Below are positions 1 to 8,784 of a DNA stretch of 64,000 bases, piece by piece; the first letter of the stretch is position 1; each line of letters begins with the position of its first letter. A model generated the notes under the pieces. That model did not search any database and was not told where the DNA came from. It saw only the letters and a list, made by a program, of their open reading frames with translations. This DNA is from Marinoscillum sp040218045 (GTDB lineage Bacteria; Bacteroidota; Bacteroidia; Cytophagales; Cyclobacteriaceae). The stretch spans positions 62,001-126,000 of the forward strand of contig JAVJQA010000044.1 of assembly GCA_040218045.1 (NCBI GenBank), written 5' to 3'. The position numbers and the translations under genes are program-made.

Positions 1-1273
1 GAATGAAAGGGCGTCCAGTAGGAGTGACAGTAATTTTTTCTTCACTCCAGGTGATAAGTCCATCCATTTCCAATTCGTTAAGAAGATCAACATTGAAACC
101 GATACCGATTTCGAGTAATTCAGAGCTTGACCATGATGTTTCGAATCGGCACATGAGATTTAGAATGTGTCTCCTTATGCGCAAATCCTCATGAGTCAAT
201 TGATGACCTTTCATAATTGGAAACTCATTTTGGTCAAGTTTTTCGTAATATTTAGAAATCATTTTTTGGTTTTGGCTGAAAGCAGTCCAGCTATCACTGA
301 TAGAGCTCATACCCAGACCGATCAGTAAGTCAGTGTCCTGGGTTGTGTAACCCATGAAGTTTCGGTGTAACATTCCCCGGTCATAGGCTTCATAGAGCCG
401 ATCGGTGGATGTAGCAAAATGATCCATACCTATATCATTGTATCCTGCGGCTCCAAACATGCGCTTTCCAAGTCTATAAAGTGAAGACCGTTCTTCCGGA
501 TTTGGTAAAAATTGTTCAAAAGAAGTCTGAGCAGCCTTTACCCAGGGGACATGCGCATATCCGTAAAAGGCAATTCTTGAGGGTTGCAGCGCGATTGTCT
601 TTTCGATAGTGTCAGCAAGGGTAACCTCGTTTTGTTTGGGCAGTCCATAGATGAGATCAAAATTGATGCTGGTGAATCCATGTTTCCTGGCCAGGTCAGT
701 TACTTTTTGAACCTGTGCATAGTTTTGAACGCGATTGATAGTTTTCTGTACTTCCGGATCAAAATCCTGGATTCCCAGACTAATTCTTTTGAAACCTAAA
801 CCACTCAAGGTTTTCAGGTGTTCTTCGGTGGTGTTGTTGGGGTGACCTTCGAATCCAAACTCAAAGTTCTCGGCCAGAGTAGCTCCATCAAGCAATCCGT
901 CAACTAATTTCTTAAGATTTTTAGGAGAAAAGAAAGTAGGAGTGCCGCCTCCCAGGTGAATCTCTTTAATGATTGGCTGACTACCAAAGGTTGCCAGATA
1001 CATTCGCCATTCTTTCAGGAGGTAGCTAATGTATCTGGGCTCTACCTCATGATTTTTGGTGATTCTTGTCGTGCAGCCACAGTAGGTGCAGAGGCTTTCA
1101 CAAAAGGGCAAATGAATATAAATGCTGATTTCCTTACCGCTTCTCCAAAAACCATCTTTTATAGATTGAATCCATTGAGGTTGGGTATGCTCATCAGACT
1201 CCCAGAAAGGAACTGTTGGGTAACTCGTATATCTGGGGCCGGGTACATTGTATTTTCTGATCAGGTTCTCCAT
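1..1273 (-). CDS. hemN: Oxygen-independent coproporphyrinogen III oxidase (partial)
   Basis: Radical-SAM enzyme that oxidatively decarboxylates coproporphyrinogen III to protoporphyrinogen IX without O2, for heme made at low oxygen. The frame begins MENLIRKYNVPGPRYTSYP, a typical HemN N-terminus. It contains the radical-SAM cluster motif CESLCTYCGC (CxxxCxxC plus the extra Cys) and the GGGTPTF motif. It is open to the left edge of the window after about 424 codons, so roughly 30 C-terminal residues are missing. The ATG at 1273 is chosen because an in-frame stop lies a few codons upstream and the residues after it match the family. It is downstream of the REC-CRP regulator (61-bp gap) and close to the cbb3 oxidase genes, which need heme. 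A regulatory dyad at 1308-1321 lies about 41 bp upstream of the start. Confidence 0.95.
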   Translation of the reverse strand, partial: MENLIRKYNVPGPRYTSYPTVPFWESDEHTQPQWIQSIKDGFWRSGKEISIYIHLPFCESLCTYCGCTTRITKNHEVEPRYISYLLKEWRMYLATFGSQPIIKEIHLGGGTPTFFSPKNLKKLVDGLLDGATLAENFEFGFEGHPNNTTEEHLKTLSGLGFKRISLGIQDFDPEVQKTINRVQNYAQVQKVTDLARKHGFTSINFDLIYGLPKQNEVTLADTIEKTIALQPSRIAFYGYAHVPWVKAAQTSFEQFLPNPEERSSLYRLGKRMFGAAGYNDIGMDHFATSTDRLYEAYDRGMLHRNFMGYTTQDTDLLIGLGMSSISDSWTAFSQNQKMISKYYEKLDQNEFPIMKGHQLTHEDLRIRRHILNLMCRFETSWSSSELLEIGIGFNVDLLNELEMDGLITWSEEKITVTPTGRPFI

Positions 1274-1307
1274 GAAACAAAGAAACTGACATGGCTCCAG
1301 CCATCAT

Positions 1308-1321
1308 ATGATATTTGTCAA
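1308..1321 (-). promoter_or_regulatory. FNR/CRP-like operator upstream of hemN
   Basis: On the minus strand this reads TTGAC-AAAT-ATCAT, matching 8 of 10 half-site bases of the FNR-type consensus TTGAT-N4-ATCAA. It sits in the 61-bp gap between the REC-CRP regulator gene and hemN. The same pattern recurs at 3754-3767 and 11980-11993. Assignment to the neighbouring regulator is inference. Confidence 0.55.
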
Positions 1322-1334
1322 TGTCCTTACTGAC

Positions 1335-2375
1335 TTAAAACCTTACAGCTCCTAGTTTTTCAGGCTCAAGAATGTATATGGTACTGCCTTCTATTTTGAT
1401 ATATCCATCTTTTTTGAATTCTGAAAGCATCCTGATCACAGACTCAGTAGCGGTGCCTACCATGCTTGCCAGATCGGCCCGGGAGACATCAAACTTGGTG
1501 TTTTCTACAGCGCCGTATGTAGCATAAAGTTTCATTAGCGAATCGGCTGTTCTTTTCCTCACCGTATCGTAGGCCATTTCCATCAAGCTTGATTCTTTAT
1601 CAATCAGGTTTTTGGAAAGCATCTTGATAAATTGTCCTGAGACTTCCCGGTTTTGAAAAACCAGGTCCTGAAACTCTTTTCGGGGTATGAGGATGACTTC
1701 CGTATCTTCCAGGGCTTGTGCAAATTCTGTTCTGTCAGAGTCTTGGATCAGGGCTTTTTCACCAAGGAAAGACCCATCTGTAAGAATATCTATGATGAAC
1801 TCTTTGCCATCAGTATTGATCTGATAAACCTTGACTTTACCTGTTTTGATCTTATAGGCATAAGAAGCAAAATCCCCCTGGCGATAGAGTATGTCTTTCT
1901 TTTTGAACTTTCGGGTTTTACTGGTGCTTTCCAGGTTTTCGAGCTCCGCATAATTCCTTGCATGCTGTAAAAAATCAGAAAGCTCATTTTGAGAAGAGAG
2001 TTTATGGAACTTGTTGAGTCGTCGTTCCACTGCGTCGAGTAATTCCATCTCTTCAAAGGGTTTGGTGATATAATCATCAGCACCGAGGTTCATTCCTTTT
2101 CTGAAATCGGATTTCTCAGCTTTTGCAGTGAGAAATATGAATGGGATTGACGCGGAACCAGGGTTTTTCCCAAGTAGGTAGAGAACTTCAAACCCGTCCA
2201 TTTCAGGCATCATAATGTCACACAGGATCAGGTCTGGTTGATGATGAAGGGCCAGCTTAACTCCTTCTTTTCCATTTATGGCCGTAATGGTATCATAATT
2301 AGATAGTTGAAGTAGTTCTTCAATGTTTTCACGTACTTCTAATTGATCTTCTATAATTAGAATCTTTTTTTTCAT
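1335..2375 (-). CDS. Response regulator fused to a CRP/FNR-type DNA-binding protein
   Basis: Transcription factor of 346 residues with two regulatory modules. Residues 1-120 are a CheY-like receiver with acidic pocket E9/D10, phospho-acceptor D53, T83 and K105. Residues about 150-265 are a cyclic-nucleotide-binding-type beta-barrel (LYRQGDFASYAYKIKTGKV). Residues about 270-340 are a Crp-type winged helix (VSRADLASMVGTATESVIRML). There is no FNR-type cysteine cluster (a single Cys, inside the receiver), so oxygen is unlikely to be sensed through an Fe-S centre here. Phosphorylation by the kinase 11 bp upstream is the likely input. Its position between hemN and the cco genes suggests control of microaerobic respiration, merging the FixJ and FixK roles in one protein (inference). 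Confidence 0.92.
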   Translation of the reverse strand: MKKKILIIEDQLEVRENIEELLQLSNYDTITAINGKEGVKLALHHQPDLILCDIMMPEMDGFEVLYLLGKNPGSASIPFIFLTAKAEKSDFRKGMNLGADDYITKPFEEMELLDAVERRLNKFHKLSSQNELSDFLQHARNYAELENLESTSKTRKFKKKDILYRQGDFASYAYKIKTGKVKVYQINTDGKEFIIDILTDGSFLGEKALIQDSDRTEFAQALEDTEVILIPRKEFQDLVFQNREVSGQFIKMLSKNLIDKESSLMEMAYDTVRKRTADSLMKLYATYGAVENTKFDVSRADLASMVGTATESVIRMLSEFKKDGYIKIEGSTIYILEPEKLGAVRF

Positions 2376-2386
2376 GATGGGTTTTC

Positions 2387-3703
2387 TTAGTATTCAATTG
2401 GGAATGTCACTATAAACTCACTTCCACTTCCTTCTTCGCTTTTGAAATTGATGGATCCATCAAGCAAGTCCAGGTATCTTTTCACAATATTCAATCCCAG
2501 ACCGGTTCCCTGTATATTTGTGGCGTTCTCAGCTCTATAGAATCGTTGAAATAGATTTTTTTGATCCTTCGCAGGTATTCCAATACCCTGATCTCTGACT
2601 GTAATTTCAATTGTCTTATTACCTAGCAAGCTTGCTTTTAATTCAACTTTACCATTATCAAAGGAGTACTTTATAGCATTTGATAGTAAGTTGAGGATAA
2701 CATTTTTTACCAAATGAGCATCTGACATGATGGTCTCGATTTCATTGGAGATATTGATAAGGAGTGATTGGTCTTTCTTCAACATGAGATCCATGGACTC
2801 TTTGATTTCATAGATCAGCTCCTTGAATGAAAAATTGGTGATCTTTAAAGTGATCGCACCACTTTCCAGTTTGTCCAATGATAGGAAATCATTCAGAATG
2901 TTGGTTAGGTTCTGGACAGATACAACGATTCTACTGATATGCTTATCCCGTTTGTCTTGTTGTTCGTTTTCAGTATATCGACCGATCAGGTTTGCTGAAG
3001 AGAGAATTGTGGTAAGAGGTGTGCGAAATTCATGACTGGCCATTGATATAAACCTTGATTTCAATTCATTCAGCTCTTTTTCTTTTTCCAGTGATTTAAG
3101 GATTTCCTTTTCTGCTTTTTGAACTTCTTCAAGGCTTTCTTTTAAGGCTTTTTCGGCCAATTTCCTTTCTCTGATTTGGCTTTGGAGTCCTAAATTGAGA
3201 TGCTCTAACTCTTTGGTCCTGGCTTTTACTTTAGTCTCCAAATCATGTGCATAATCCTCAAGTTTTTTTCGACCGGCAATAATTGCTGCTTCTGCGTCTT
3301 TACGAGAAGTAATATCAGTAATGAAGGCGACAACCAATTTCTGATTGTTATGAGTGATAAAGCTCAGGCTTACCTCAAGAGGGAATGTTTCTCCTGACTT
3401 TTTCAAACCAACAAGATCCAGACCGGTACCCATTGGTCTTGAAACAGGATGTTGGACATATTTGGTGCGATGGCTTACGTGATTTTTTCTATATTCTTTG
3501 GGAATTAGTTTTTCTATTACTTTGCCAAGCAAGGCTTTTTCGTCATATCCAAAAAGCTCCTCTGCTCGCCTATTGGCCATGATGATCTCCCCATCTCCGT
3601 TAACGATAATAATTCCCTCGCCAGCACTAAGAAAAATCTTGTTCAGAAGATCCAGCCCACTTTCTGACATCAAATATTCACTAGTAACTTCTGAATTACT
3701 CAT
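2387..3703 (-). CDS. PAS-domain sensor histidine kinase, FixL-like
   Basis: Soluble sensor kinase of 438 residues. A PAS domain (about 15-135) is followed by a long coiled coil (about 140-215), a HisKA domain with SHEFRTPLT (phospho-His H224) and a HATPase_c domain with N box, DQGIGIP and GTGLGLNI motifs. There is no membrane segment. The PAS core resembles FixL: H75 lies in the helix where FixL has its proximal heme histidine, but the position matching the FixL distal arginine is leucine (L95 in GTGLDLVG). Heme binding is therefore possible but unproven, and that histidine is common in PAS domains generally. It is encoded 11 bp before the REC-CRP regulator and transcribed with it, so that protein is the probable partner. 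Confidence 0.9.
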   Translation of the reverse strand: MSNSEVTSEYLMSESGLDLLNKIFLSAGEGIIIVNGDGEIIMANRRAEELFGYDEKALLGKVIEKLIPKEYRKNHVSHRTKYVQHPVSRPMGTGLDLVGLKKSGETFPLEVSLSFITHNNQKLVVAFITDITSRKDAEAAIIAGRKKLEDYAHDLETKVKARTKELEHLNLGLQSQIRERKLAEKALKESLEEVQKAEKEILKSLEKEKELNELKSRFISMASHEFRTPLTTILSSANLIGRYTENEQQDKRDKHISRIVVSVQNLTNILNDFLSLDKLESGAITLKITNFSFKELIYEIKESMDLMLKKDQSLLINISNEIETIMSDAHLVKNVILNLLSNAIKYSFDNGKVELKASLLGNKTIEITVRDQGIGIPAKDQKNLFQRFYRAENATNIQGTGLGLNIVKRYLDLLDGSINFKSEEGSGSEFIVTFPIEY

Positions 3704-3753
3704 CGATTGGTAAGGGTAGTATTTTGTAAGAGTAGAATTTACCTGAAAGAAAC

Positions 3754-3767
3754 ATGATATTTTTCAG
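3754..3767 (+). promoter_or_regulatory. FNR/CRP-like dyad upstream of usp-ccoI
   Basis: ATGAT-ATTT-TTCAG resembles the hemN site (ATGATATTTGTCAA in the same orientation) with weaker dyad symmetry. It lies in the 134-bp divergent region between the kinase gene and usp. A separate perfect 10-bp palindrome, ACTGATCAGT, follows at 3775-3784. The role is inferred from similarity to the other two sites. Confidence 0.4.
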
Positions 3768-3811
3768 TTTTTCAACTGATCAGTGTCAGAATTCACGCTA
3801 CATGCTGTATT

Positions 3812-3819
3812 TAGTTTTG
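3812..3819 (+). promoter_or_regulatory. -7 promoter box for usp-ccoI
   Basis: TAGTTTTG is an exact match to the Bacteroidota sigma -7 pattern TAnnTTTG, 18 bp before the preferred usp start. It implies a short leader and places the dyad at 3754-3767 about 60-65 bp upstream of transcription start. Confidence 0.5.
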
Positions 3820-3837
3820 TATATAGACAATCTTGAA

Positions 3838-4296
3838 ATGCAGACTTTTAACCATATACTCATCCCAACAGACTTTTCATTAGTTGCCTGGAAGGCGGTT
3901 GAGCTTGGTGTAAGCCTGGCAAGTGATAAAGCTGTCAGGTTAACACTATTCCATGTCTATCCATCAGCGGCCAAATTTATTGGTATTTCCGATAGAGAAA
4001 ACGATCAAGAAAAGGCAGCTCAAGAAGTTGTTAAGAGTCAAATGTTGAACTTTTTTGGTGACTTGGCTAAAGAAAACAATGTAACGTTAGAATTTGAGGT
4101 AACTAAAGGAACAGTGTCAAGGGAAATTTCGAGGCATATTAAGAAACATGACTATGATCTTGTGATTATGGGAGTTAATAGTCATGGTCAGGACAATCAA
4201 CCAGGCAGTAATACAGGTCGAGTGATCAGTCAATGCCAGGTGCCAGTATTGATTGTTCCAAACGAAATATCTGTAATAACTCCCGTAAATTCTTAA
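3838..4296 (+). CDS. Universal stress protein, UspA family
   Basis: Cytoplasmic single-domain Usp of about 152 residues. It starts MQTFNHILIPTDFS and ends with the nucleotide-binding signature GVNSHGQDN...GRVISQCQVPVLIV (a G-2x-G-9x-G-type motif with some change). An upstream in-frame ATG at 3754 is rejected as the start because the extra 28 residues are not family-like and would overlap the putative operator and the -7 box. The gene is followed 6 bp later by ccoI. Usp genes are often co-regulated with low-oxygen genes by FNR or Fix regulators in other bacteria, which fits this context. Confidence 0.88.
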   Translation: MQTFNHILIPTDFSLVAWKAVELGVSLASDKAVRLTLFHVYPSAAKFIGISDRENDQEKAAQEVVKSQMLNFFGDLAKENNVTLEFEVTKGTVSREISRHIKKHDYDLVIMGVNSHGQDNQPGSNTGRVISQCQVPVLIVPNEISVITPVNS

Positions 4297-4302
4297 GAGT
4301 AT

Positions 4303-6681
4303 ATGATTAATACTTGTCAAATCGAGCAAAAGTGCTATCACTGTGGCGATTTGTGCTCTGAAGATCAGATTGTTTACCAGGACAAGTCTTTTTGTTGCCA
4401 TGGCTGTAAGGCTGTATATGAATTGATTTCTGGTAGTGAACTTGACAACTATTATGCGAATTCCGAACTCAGGGCAGAAAAGGTTTCAGACCAATCTTCC
4501 TTAATTAAAAAGTACGCATATCTTGATAACCCAGAGATTGTAGATGAACTTCTGAAATTTCAGGATGGCGAGCGAACCATTATCAAACTAAACCTGCCAG
4601 GAATCCATTGTAGTTCATGTATCTATTTGCTGGAGCATCTTCCCAAGCTGGATCCCAGGATTTGGAAAGCGGAGGTCAACTTCATCAAGAAGGAAATTAC
4701 AATCACTTTTGGTGCAGAAATTGACCTCAAATCTGTGGCAATAATCCTGGCGTCATTAGGGTATCCACCCAGCATCAGTCTGGATTCCAGAGGTGATAAG
4801 CCAAAGAAAAACAGCACTGGTTTGGGCATGAAAATAGCTGTGGCGGGTTTCTGTTTTGGGAACAGTATGCTGATTAGCCTGCCAGAATACCTTGATGCTG
4901 ATTTTCAATTTGAACAGCAATTCAAACAACTATTTGGTTGGATAAATCTTGGCTTGTCTCTCCCTGTAGTGGTATATGCGGCGAAGGATTACTATAAAAG
5001 TGCAGTTATTGGTATCAAACACCAATATTTAAATATTGACGTGCCCATTACACTGGGTATTCTAACTTTATTTTTCAGAAGTATTTATGAGGTATTTTGG
5101 GCTGTTGGGCCGGGTTATATTGATTCTCTCAATGGTTTGATTTTCTTTCTTTTGATCGGCAAATGGTACCAGGCAAAGTCTTATCAGTCTTTATCTTTTG
5201 ATCGGGATTATAAGTCCTATTTCCCCATATCCATCACCAGGTTAAGAGGCCAACACGAAGATCAGGTTATGCTGAAAGACCTGCGAGTAGGGGATGAAGT
5301 AGTGATTCACAACCAGGAGTTGATCCCCGCGGATTCAATTTTGTACGCTGGCAAAGCACGAATAGACTACAGCTTTGTGACCGGAGAGTCTGGTTTGGTT
5401 GAGAAGTTTCCAGGGGATAAGGTTTATGCTGGAGGCAGACAGGTTGGTGGGCAAATATCGCTATTGATCCAACATGATGTAAATAATAGTGAACTCACCC
5501 AAATGTGGAATAGTGAGGCATCTGTGAAGGCAACACACAAAACTTTGATAGATCGTGTGAGCAGATACTTTACGGTGATCATTGTATTGCTGGCTGTGGG
5601 CACTGGTGCCTTTTGGTATATGGTTGACCCTTCCAGAATTTGGGACACTGTTGCGTCCGTTTTGATTGTAGCATGTCCGTGTGCACTGGCTCTGGCATTA
5701 CCTTTTGCACTCGGTCATGGTATGCGCATCTTAGGACATCATGGTTTGTATTTGAAAAATGCTGAGGTACTCGAGAAACTTTCAAACATCAAGGAATTGA
5801 TTTTTGATAAAACGGGTACACTGACTAAAAATGATCCTTCCAGTGTGATTTTTATTGGTAGAAACCTTTCTGATAAGCAAATCTCAATCATCAAAACAGT
5901 TTGTGGAAACTCAGCTCATCCATTAAGCAAACTGATTGTGGGAAGCTTGAGCTCGGAGGTTAGCAAACAGTCAATTACTGAATTTCATGAAGAAGTAGGT
6001 AAAGGAATAGTTTCGGAAGTTGGAGGCGTTGAGGTAAAAATTGGTTCTGCGGAGTGGGTCGGTGCTGATCAAATAGAAACACTGCACGAATCACGAGTAT
6101 ATGCAACCATTGACGGGAAGCTACTTGGATACTTCCAAATCCGTGCCCAGTATCGGTCAGGAATTTTCAAAACATTGAAATCGTTGCGGTCCACTTTCAA
6201 ACTTCATTTGCTTTCCGGAGATACTGACACAGAGCTTAGCACTTTGGGGCCATATCTTGATGTGCTCAAGTTCAATCAAAAACCCAATGATAAGTTAAAG
6301 TACGTGCAGACCCTCAACGAACCAACCCTTATGATAGGAGATGGGTTGAATGATGCTGGGGCGCTTAAAACTGCTACAGTTGGAGTGGCTGTGAGTGAAG
6401 ACATTCATCAATTTAGTCCTGGATGTGATGCCATAATGGAGGCAGATAAAATACCTTCTCTTGGAGCTGTTCTGAAGTTTTCAAAAGGCGTAAGAAGAGT
6501 TGTAATTGCTGCTTTTATAATCTCCTTTCTTTACAACATTGTTGGGTTATCTTTTGCCATATCAGGTAACCTTACACCGGTGGTTTCGGCCATATTAATG
6601 CCTATAAGTTCTGTTACAGTGGTTGGGTTTATCGTGTTGACAATCAGGCTTTTGAGCCTTAATGTTAAATGGGTTTATTAG
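4303..6681 (+). CDS. ccoI: Copper-transporting P1B-type ATPase for cbb3 oxidase assembly
   Basis: Inner-membrane heavy-metal ATPase (792 residues) of the FixI/CcoI group, which supplies copper for maturation of the CcoN CuB site. It has an N-terminal cysteine-rich region (CYHCGDLC, CCHGC), one HMA domain with CSSC at 103-106, the transmembrane CPC metal site at 458-460, the phosphorylation motif DKTGTLT with D502, and the hinge motif GDGLNDA. It is co-transcribed with usp. The remaining cco genes lie 5.4 kb downstream, separated by a five-gene cassette on the other strand. The last 17 bp overlap the 3' end of that cassette. Confidence 0.95.
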   Translation: MINTCQIEQKCYHCGDLCSEDQIVYQDKSFCCHGCKAVYELISGSELDNYYANSELRAEKVSDQSSLIKKYAYLDNPEIVDELLKFQDGERTIIKLNLPGIHCSSCIYLLEHLPKLDPRIWKAEVNFIKKEITITFGAEIDLKSVAIILASLGYPPSISLDSRGDKPKKNSTGLGMKIAVAGFCFGNSMLISLPEYLDADFQFEQQFKQLFGWINLGLSLPVVVYAAKDYYKSAVIGIKHQYLNIDVPITLGILTLFFRSIYEVFWAVGPGYIDSLNGLIFFLLIGKWYQAKSYQSLSFDRDYKSYFPISITRLRGQHEDQVMLKDLRVGDEVVIHNQELIPADSILYAGKARIDYSFVTGESGLVEKFPGDKVYAGGRQVGGQISLLIQHDVNNSELTQMWNSEASVKATHKTLIDRVSRYFTVIIVLLAVGTGAFWYMVDPSRIWDTVASVLIVACPCALALALPFALGHGMRILGHHGLYLKNAEVLEKLSNIKELIFDKTGTLTKNDPSSVIFIGRNLSDKQISIIKTVCGNSAHPLSKLIVGSLSSEVSKQSITEFHEEVGKGIVSEVGGVEVKIGSAEWVGADQIETLHESRVYATIDGKLLGYFQIRAQYRSGIFKTLKSLRSTFKLHLLSGDTDTELSTLGPYLDVLKFNQKPNDKLKYVQTLNEPTLMIGDGLNDAGALKTATVGVAVSEDIHQFSPGCDAIMEADKIPSLGAVLKFSKGVRRVVIAAFIISFLYNIVGLSFAISGNLTPVVSAILMPISSVTVVGFIVLTIRLLSLNVKWVY

Positions 6682-7786
6682 GTGGGGCTAGTTTGCGTGC
6701 AGAGGATTTGCCCAAGTACACCAAACATGATACAGCATGTAATGATAATGCAGCTAATGGAACTATGATCCTGAGGTCGTTTAATTCATTGAAATAAATA
6801 AAAAGAGGGCCAAGCGTAATGAAAAGTATGCTCCACAAAATGACTCCCCAGTTACGGCCTTCAGATAATCCTCCGTTTGCGATTGTTCCCATAAATACCA
6901 GAACAAAAAGCTGGGCTTTCATCTCAATATCCCAGGTGTTTTCCTGGAAGATGTAGTAAAGCAAAAGCAGGAATAACAACACACCTCCAACTGCAATGAA
7001 GTACTGGTTTAGTGAGAAAGCCGGGGTTGGCGTGTCAGGTTTAAATTTTCTAAAGAGCTTGATAAAAGGGAGGTTGTTGGCCTTGATAATATCAGTTGAT
7101 CTTGAATTATCCCTTGTGCCAAACTGCACAGGAACAGCTTCCATTTCTTCCTGAAAAGTGCCAAATAGTTTGTCCCAAAAAACAAAAGTTCCTCCAAAAT
7201 TCCGGTCAACATATTCATCGTTCAGACCATGGTGAACCCGGTGGTGGGATGGGGTGATCAGAATCTTTTCCAGAAATCCACTTTTACGTACAATGTTGTT
7301 GTGGTTATAGAACTGGATGAAATAATGAATGCTGGACGTGGTTAGAAAGATCTCAACCGGAACACTCATGAGTGCCAGTACAATAAAGAACGGGATCGAT
7401 GTGAGCGAAGAATACCAGGAATTTCTGATGCCTAATGAAAGTCCATAATGCTCACCTTCATGATGAACCACATGTACTGCCCATAGAAACCGAAGCTGGT
7501 GATGAATACGGTGAAGCCAGTAAAAGCAAAAGTCCCATGCGAAAAAAGTGAAGACCCAAATGGCGAGGTAGTTCCAGTTATCCACAATTCCAAAACCAAA
7601 CTGAGTGGAGATCATGTGAAAAATTGCCACCTCTAATCCTCTAAAAATCCACATAAGGATATGGCCTGAATTGAGATTGAATATCACTTCTCTCCAGGGA
7701 ATGGCTTCTTTTTTATGAAAAGCGATCACCATCAGTTCAACCAGAACGAGGATCAGTAGGAGTGCATTGGCTATGACCAAACTCAT
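6665..7786 (-). CDS. Sterol desaturase/fatty acid hydroxylase family membrane protein
   Basis: Integral-membrane di-iron oxygenase of 373 residues. The three histidine clusters that bind the metal centre are present: HRIHH (92-96), HVVHH (105-109) and HHRVHH (181-186), with hydrophobic segments before and after. A C-terminal extension (about 240-373) adds more membrane helices. Family members hydroxylate or desaturate fatty acids, sterols or carotenoids; the substrate here is unknown. It is the last gene of the five-gene minus-strand cassette, with a 4-bp ATGA overlap with the condensing-enzyme gene, so it probably modifies that pathway's lipid product (inference). Confidence 0.85.
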   Translation of the reverse strand: MSLVIANALLLILVLVELMVIAFHKKEAIPWREVIFNLNSGHILMWIFRGLEVAIFHMISTQFGFGIVDNWNYLAIWVFTFFAWDFCFYWLHRIHHQLRFLWAVHVVHHEGEHYGLSLGIRNSWYSSLTSIPFFIVLALMSVPVEIFLTTSSIHYFIQFYNHNNIVRKSGFLEKILITPSHHRVHHGLNDEYVDRNFGGTFVFWDKLFGTFQEEMEAVPVQFGTRDNSRSTDIIKANNLPFIKLFRKFKPDTPTPAFSLNQYFIAVGGVLLFLLLLYYIFQENTWDIEMKAQLFVLVFMGTIANGGLSEGRNWGVILWSILFITLGPLFIYFNELNDLRIIVPLAALSLHAVSCLVYLGKSSARKLAPPNKPI

Positions 7787-8784
7787 GATGACGTGTATTT
7801 AAGTAACAATCCACTGATAGACATACCTGCCGCAGTGCCAATCAGAAAGCACGTGTCATTTTCTTTGATCTTCTTTTCCTCAATACTTGTTATGAGTGCC
7901 AGGGGAATGGAAGCAGCGATACAGTTCCCATATTGAGTCAGCTGATCAATGACCTTTTCTGGTGATACTCCTTTCATGGTTTTGAGCATTTTCAACCCCA
8001 GTTTACTTGCCTGATGTGGCACAATCCAAGTTACTTCCTCCATACCACCAGGAACGGTTTCGAAAAAATCAGATATAAATACTTCCAAATGTTGATTGGC
8101 GAGTCTGAGTAACTTTTTTCCGTCCATTTTAAAACTATACATTGAAGGAGTATACGGATAATCCTTAGGATGGTATTTATTTCCTCCACCTTCTATGATC
8201 GTGTTGCGAGCTCCTTCAGAGTAAGTCTTCAATACGTGTTTGATCAATCCTCCGGATGGTGCCTGAGTAATGATGATGGCTGTAGCACAATCACCGAATA
8301 GACAGTATGTCTCAGTGCTTTGAGGGTCGAGGCCCTTAGAGCTAATTTCTGATGTTACGATAGCTATTGTTTTATAAGCGCCGGAATCAATCAGTAACGA
8401 GGCGTAATCCAAAGCAGTGATAAAGCTTGTACAGACAGTATTGATATCAATGCATGGAAAATCCAGTGATTCTGCCTGGGTAAATTCTGCCTTGATGAGT
8501 GCCGATCGATTGGGGATGACATGATCGAAAGTAGCTGCGCCAGAAATGAGACAATCAATAGCTTCAATATTTAAACCTGCAGAGTTTAATGCAGCCTGAA
8601 GTGCATTTGCACCCATTTCAGCATTGGACTCAGTTTCTGCGATATACCTTGTATCCACTCCGATATATTGATTGATCCAGCCTTGTGGTAAATGCAATTC
8701 CGATTCAACTTCCACACTGGAAACTGACTTTTTGGGTAAGTATTTACCAACGCCTATGATGTTAAACGTTCTCAAGGTGGTCAT
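7783..8784 (-). CDS. 3-oxoacyl-ACP synthase III-like condensing enzyme
   Basis: Thiolase-fold condensing enzyme (333 residues) of the FabH/OleA superfamily. The catalytic triad is visible: C118 in DINTVCTSF, H257 in IVPHQASKLG and N287 in YGNCIAASIP. The last motif differs from the usual housekeeping FabH HGNTSAAS form, suggesting a specialised role rather than fatty-acid initiation. It overlaps the upstream adenylating-enzyme gene by 23 bp and the downstream oxygenase gene by 4 bp. It probably performs a Claisen condensation of acyl thioesters in the cassette's pathway; OleA-like head-to-head condensation is one option. Confidence 0.85.
   Translation of the reverse strand: MTTLRTFNIIGVGKYLPKKSVSSVEVESELHLPQGWINQYIGVDTRYIAETESNAEMGANALQAALNSAGLNIEAIDCLISGAATFDHVIPNRSALIKAEFTQAESLDFPCIDINTVCTSFITALDYASLLIDSGAYKTIAIVTSEISSKGLDPQSTETYCLFGDCATAIIITQAPSGGLIKHVLKTYSEGARNTIIEGGGNKYHPKDYPYTPSMYSFKMDGKKLLRLANQHLEVFISDFFETVPGGMEEVTWIVPHQASKLGLKMLKTMKGVSPEKVIDQLTQYGNCIAASIPLALITSIEEKKIKENDTCFLIGTAAGMSISGLLLKYTSS

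Noticed and set aside
956..1333. Plus-strand frame of 125 codons
   Set aside because: It is antisense to hemN, whose minus-strand frame carries clear radical-SAM motifs.
3754..3837. Longer N-terminus for the Usp protein
   Set aside because: The extra 28 codons include the FNR-like dyad and the -7 box and are not Usp-like; the start at 3838 fits the family.
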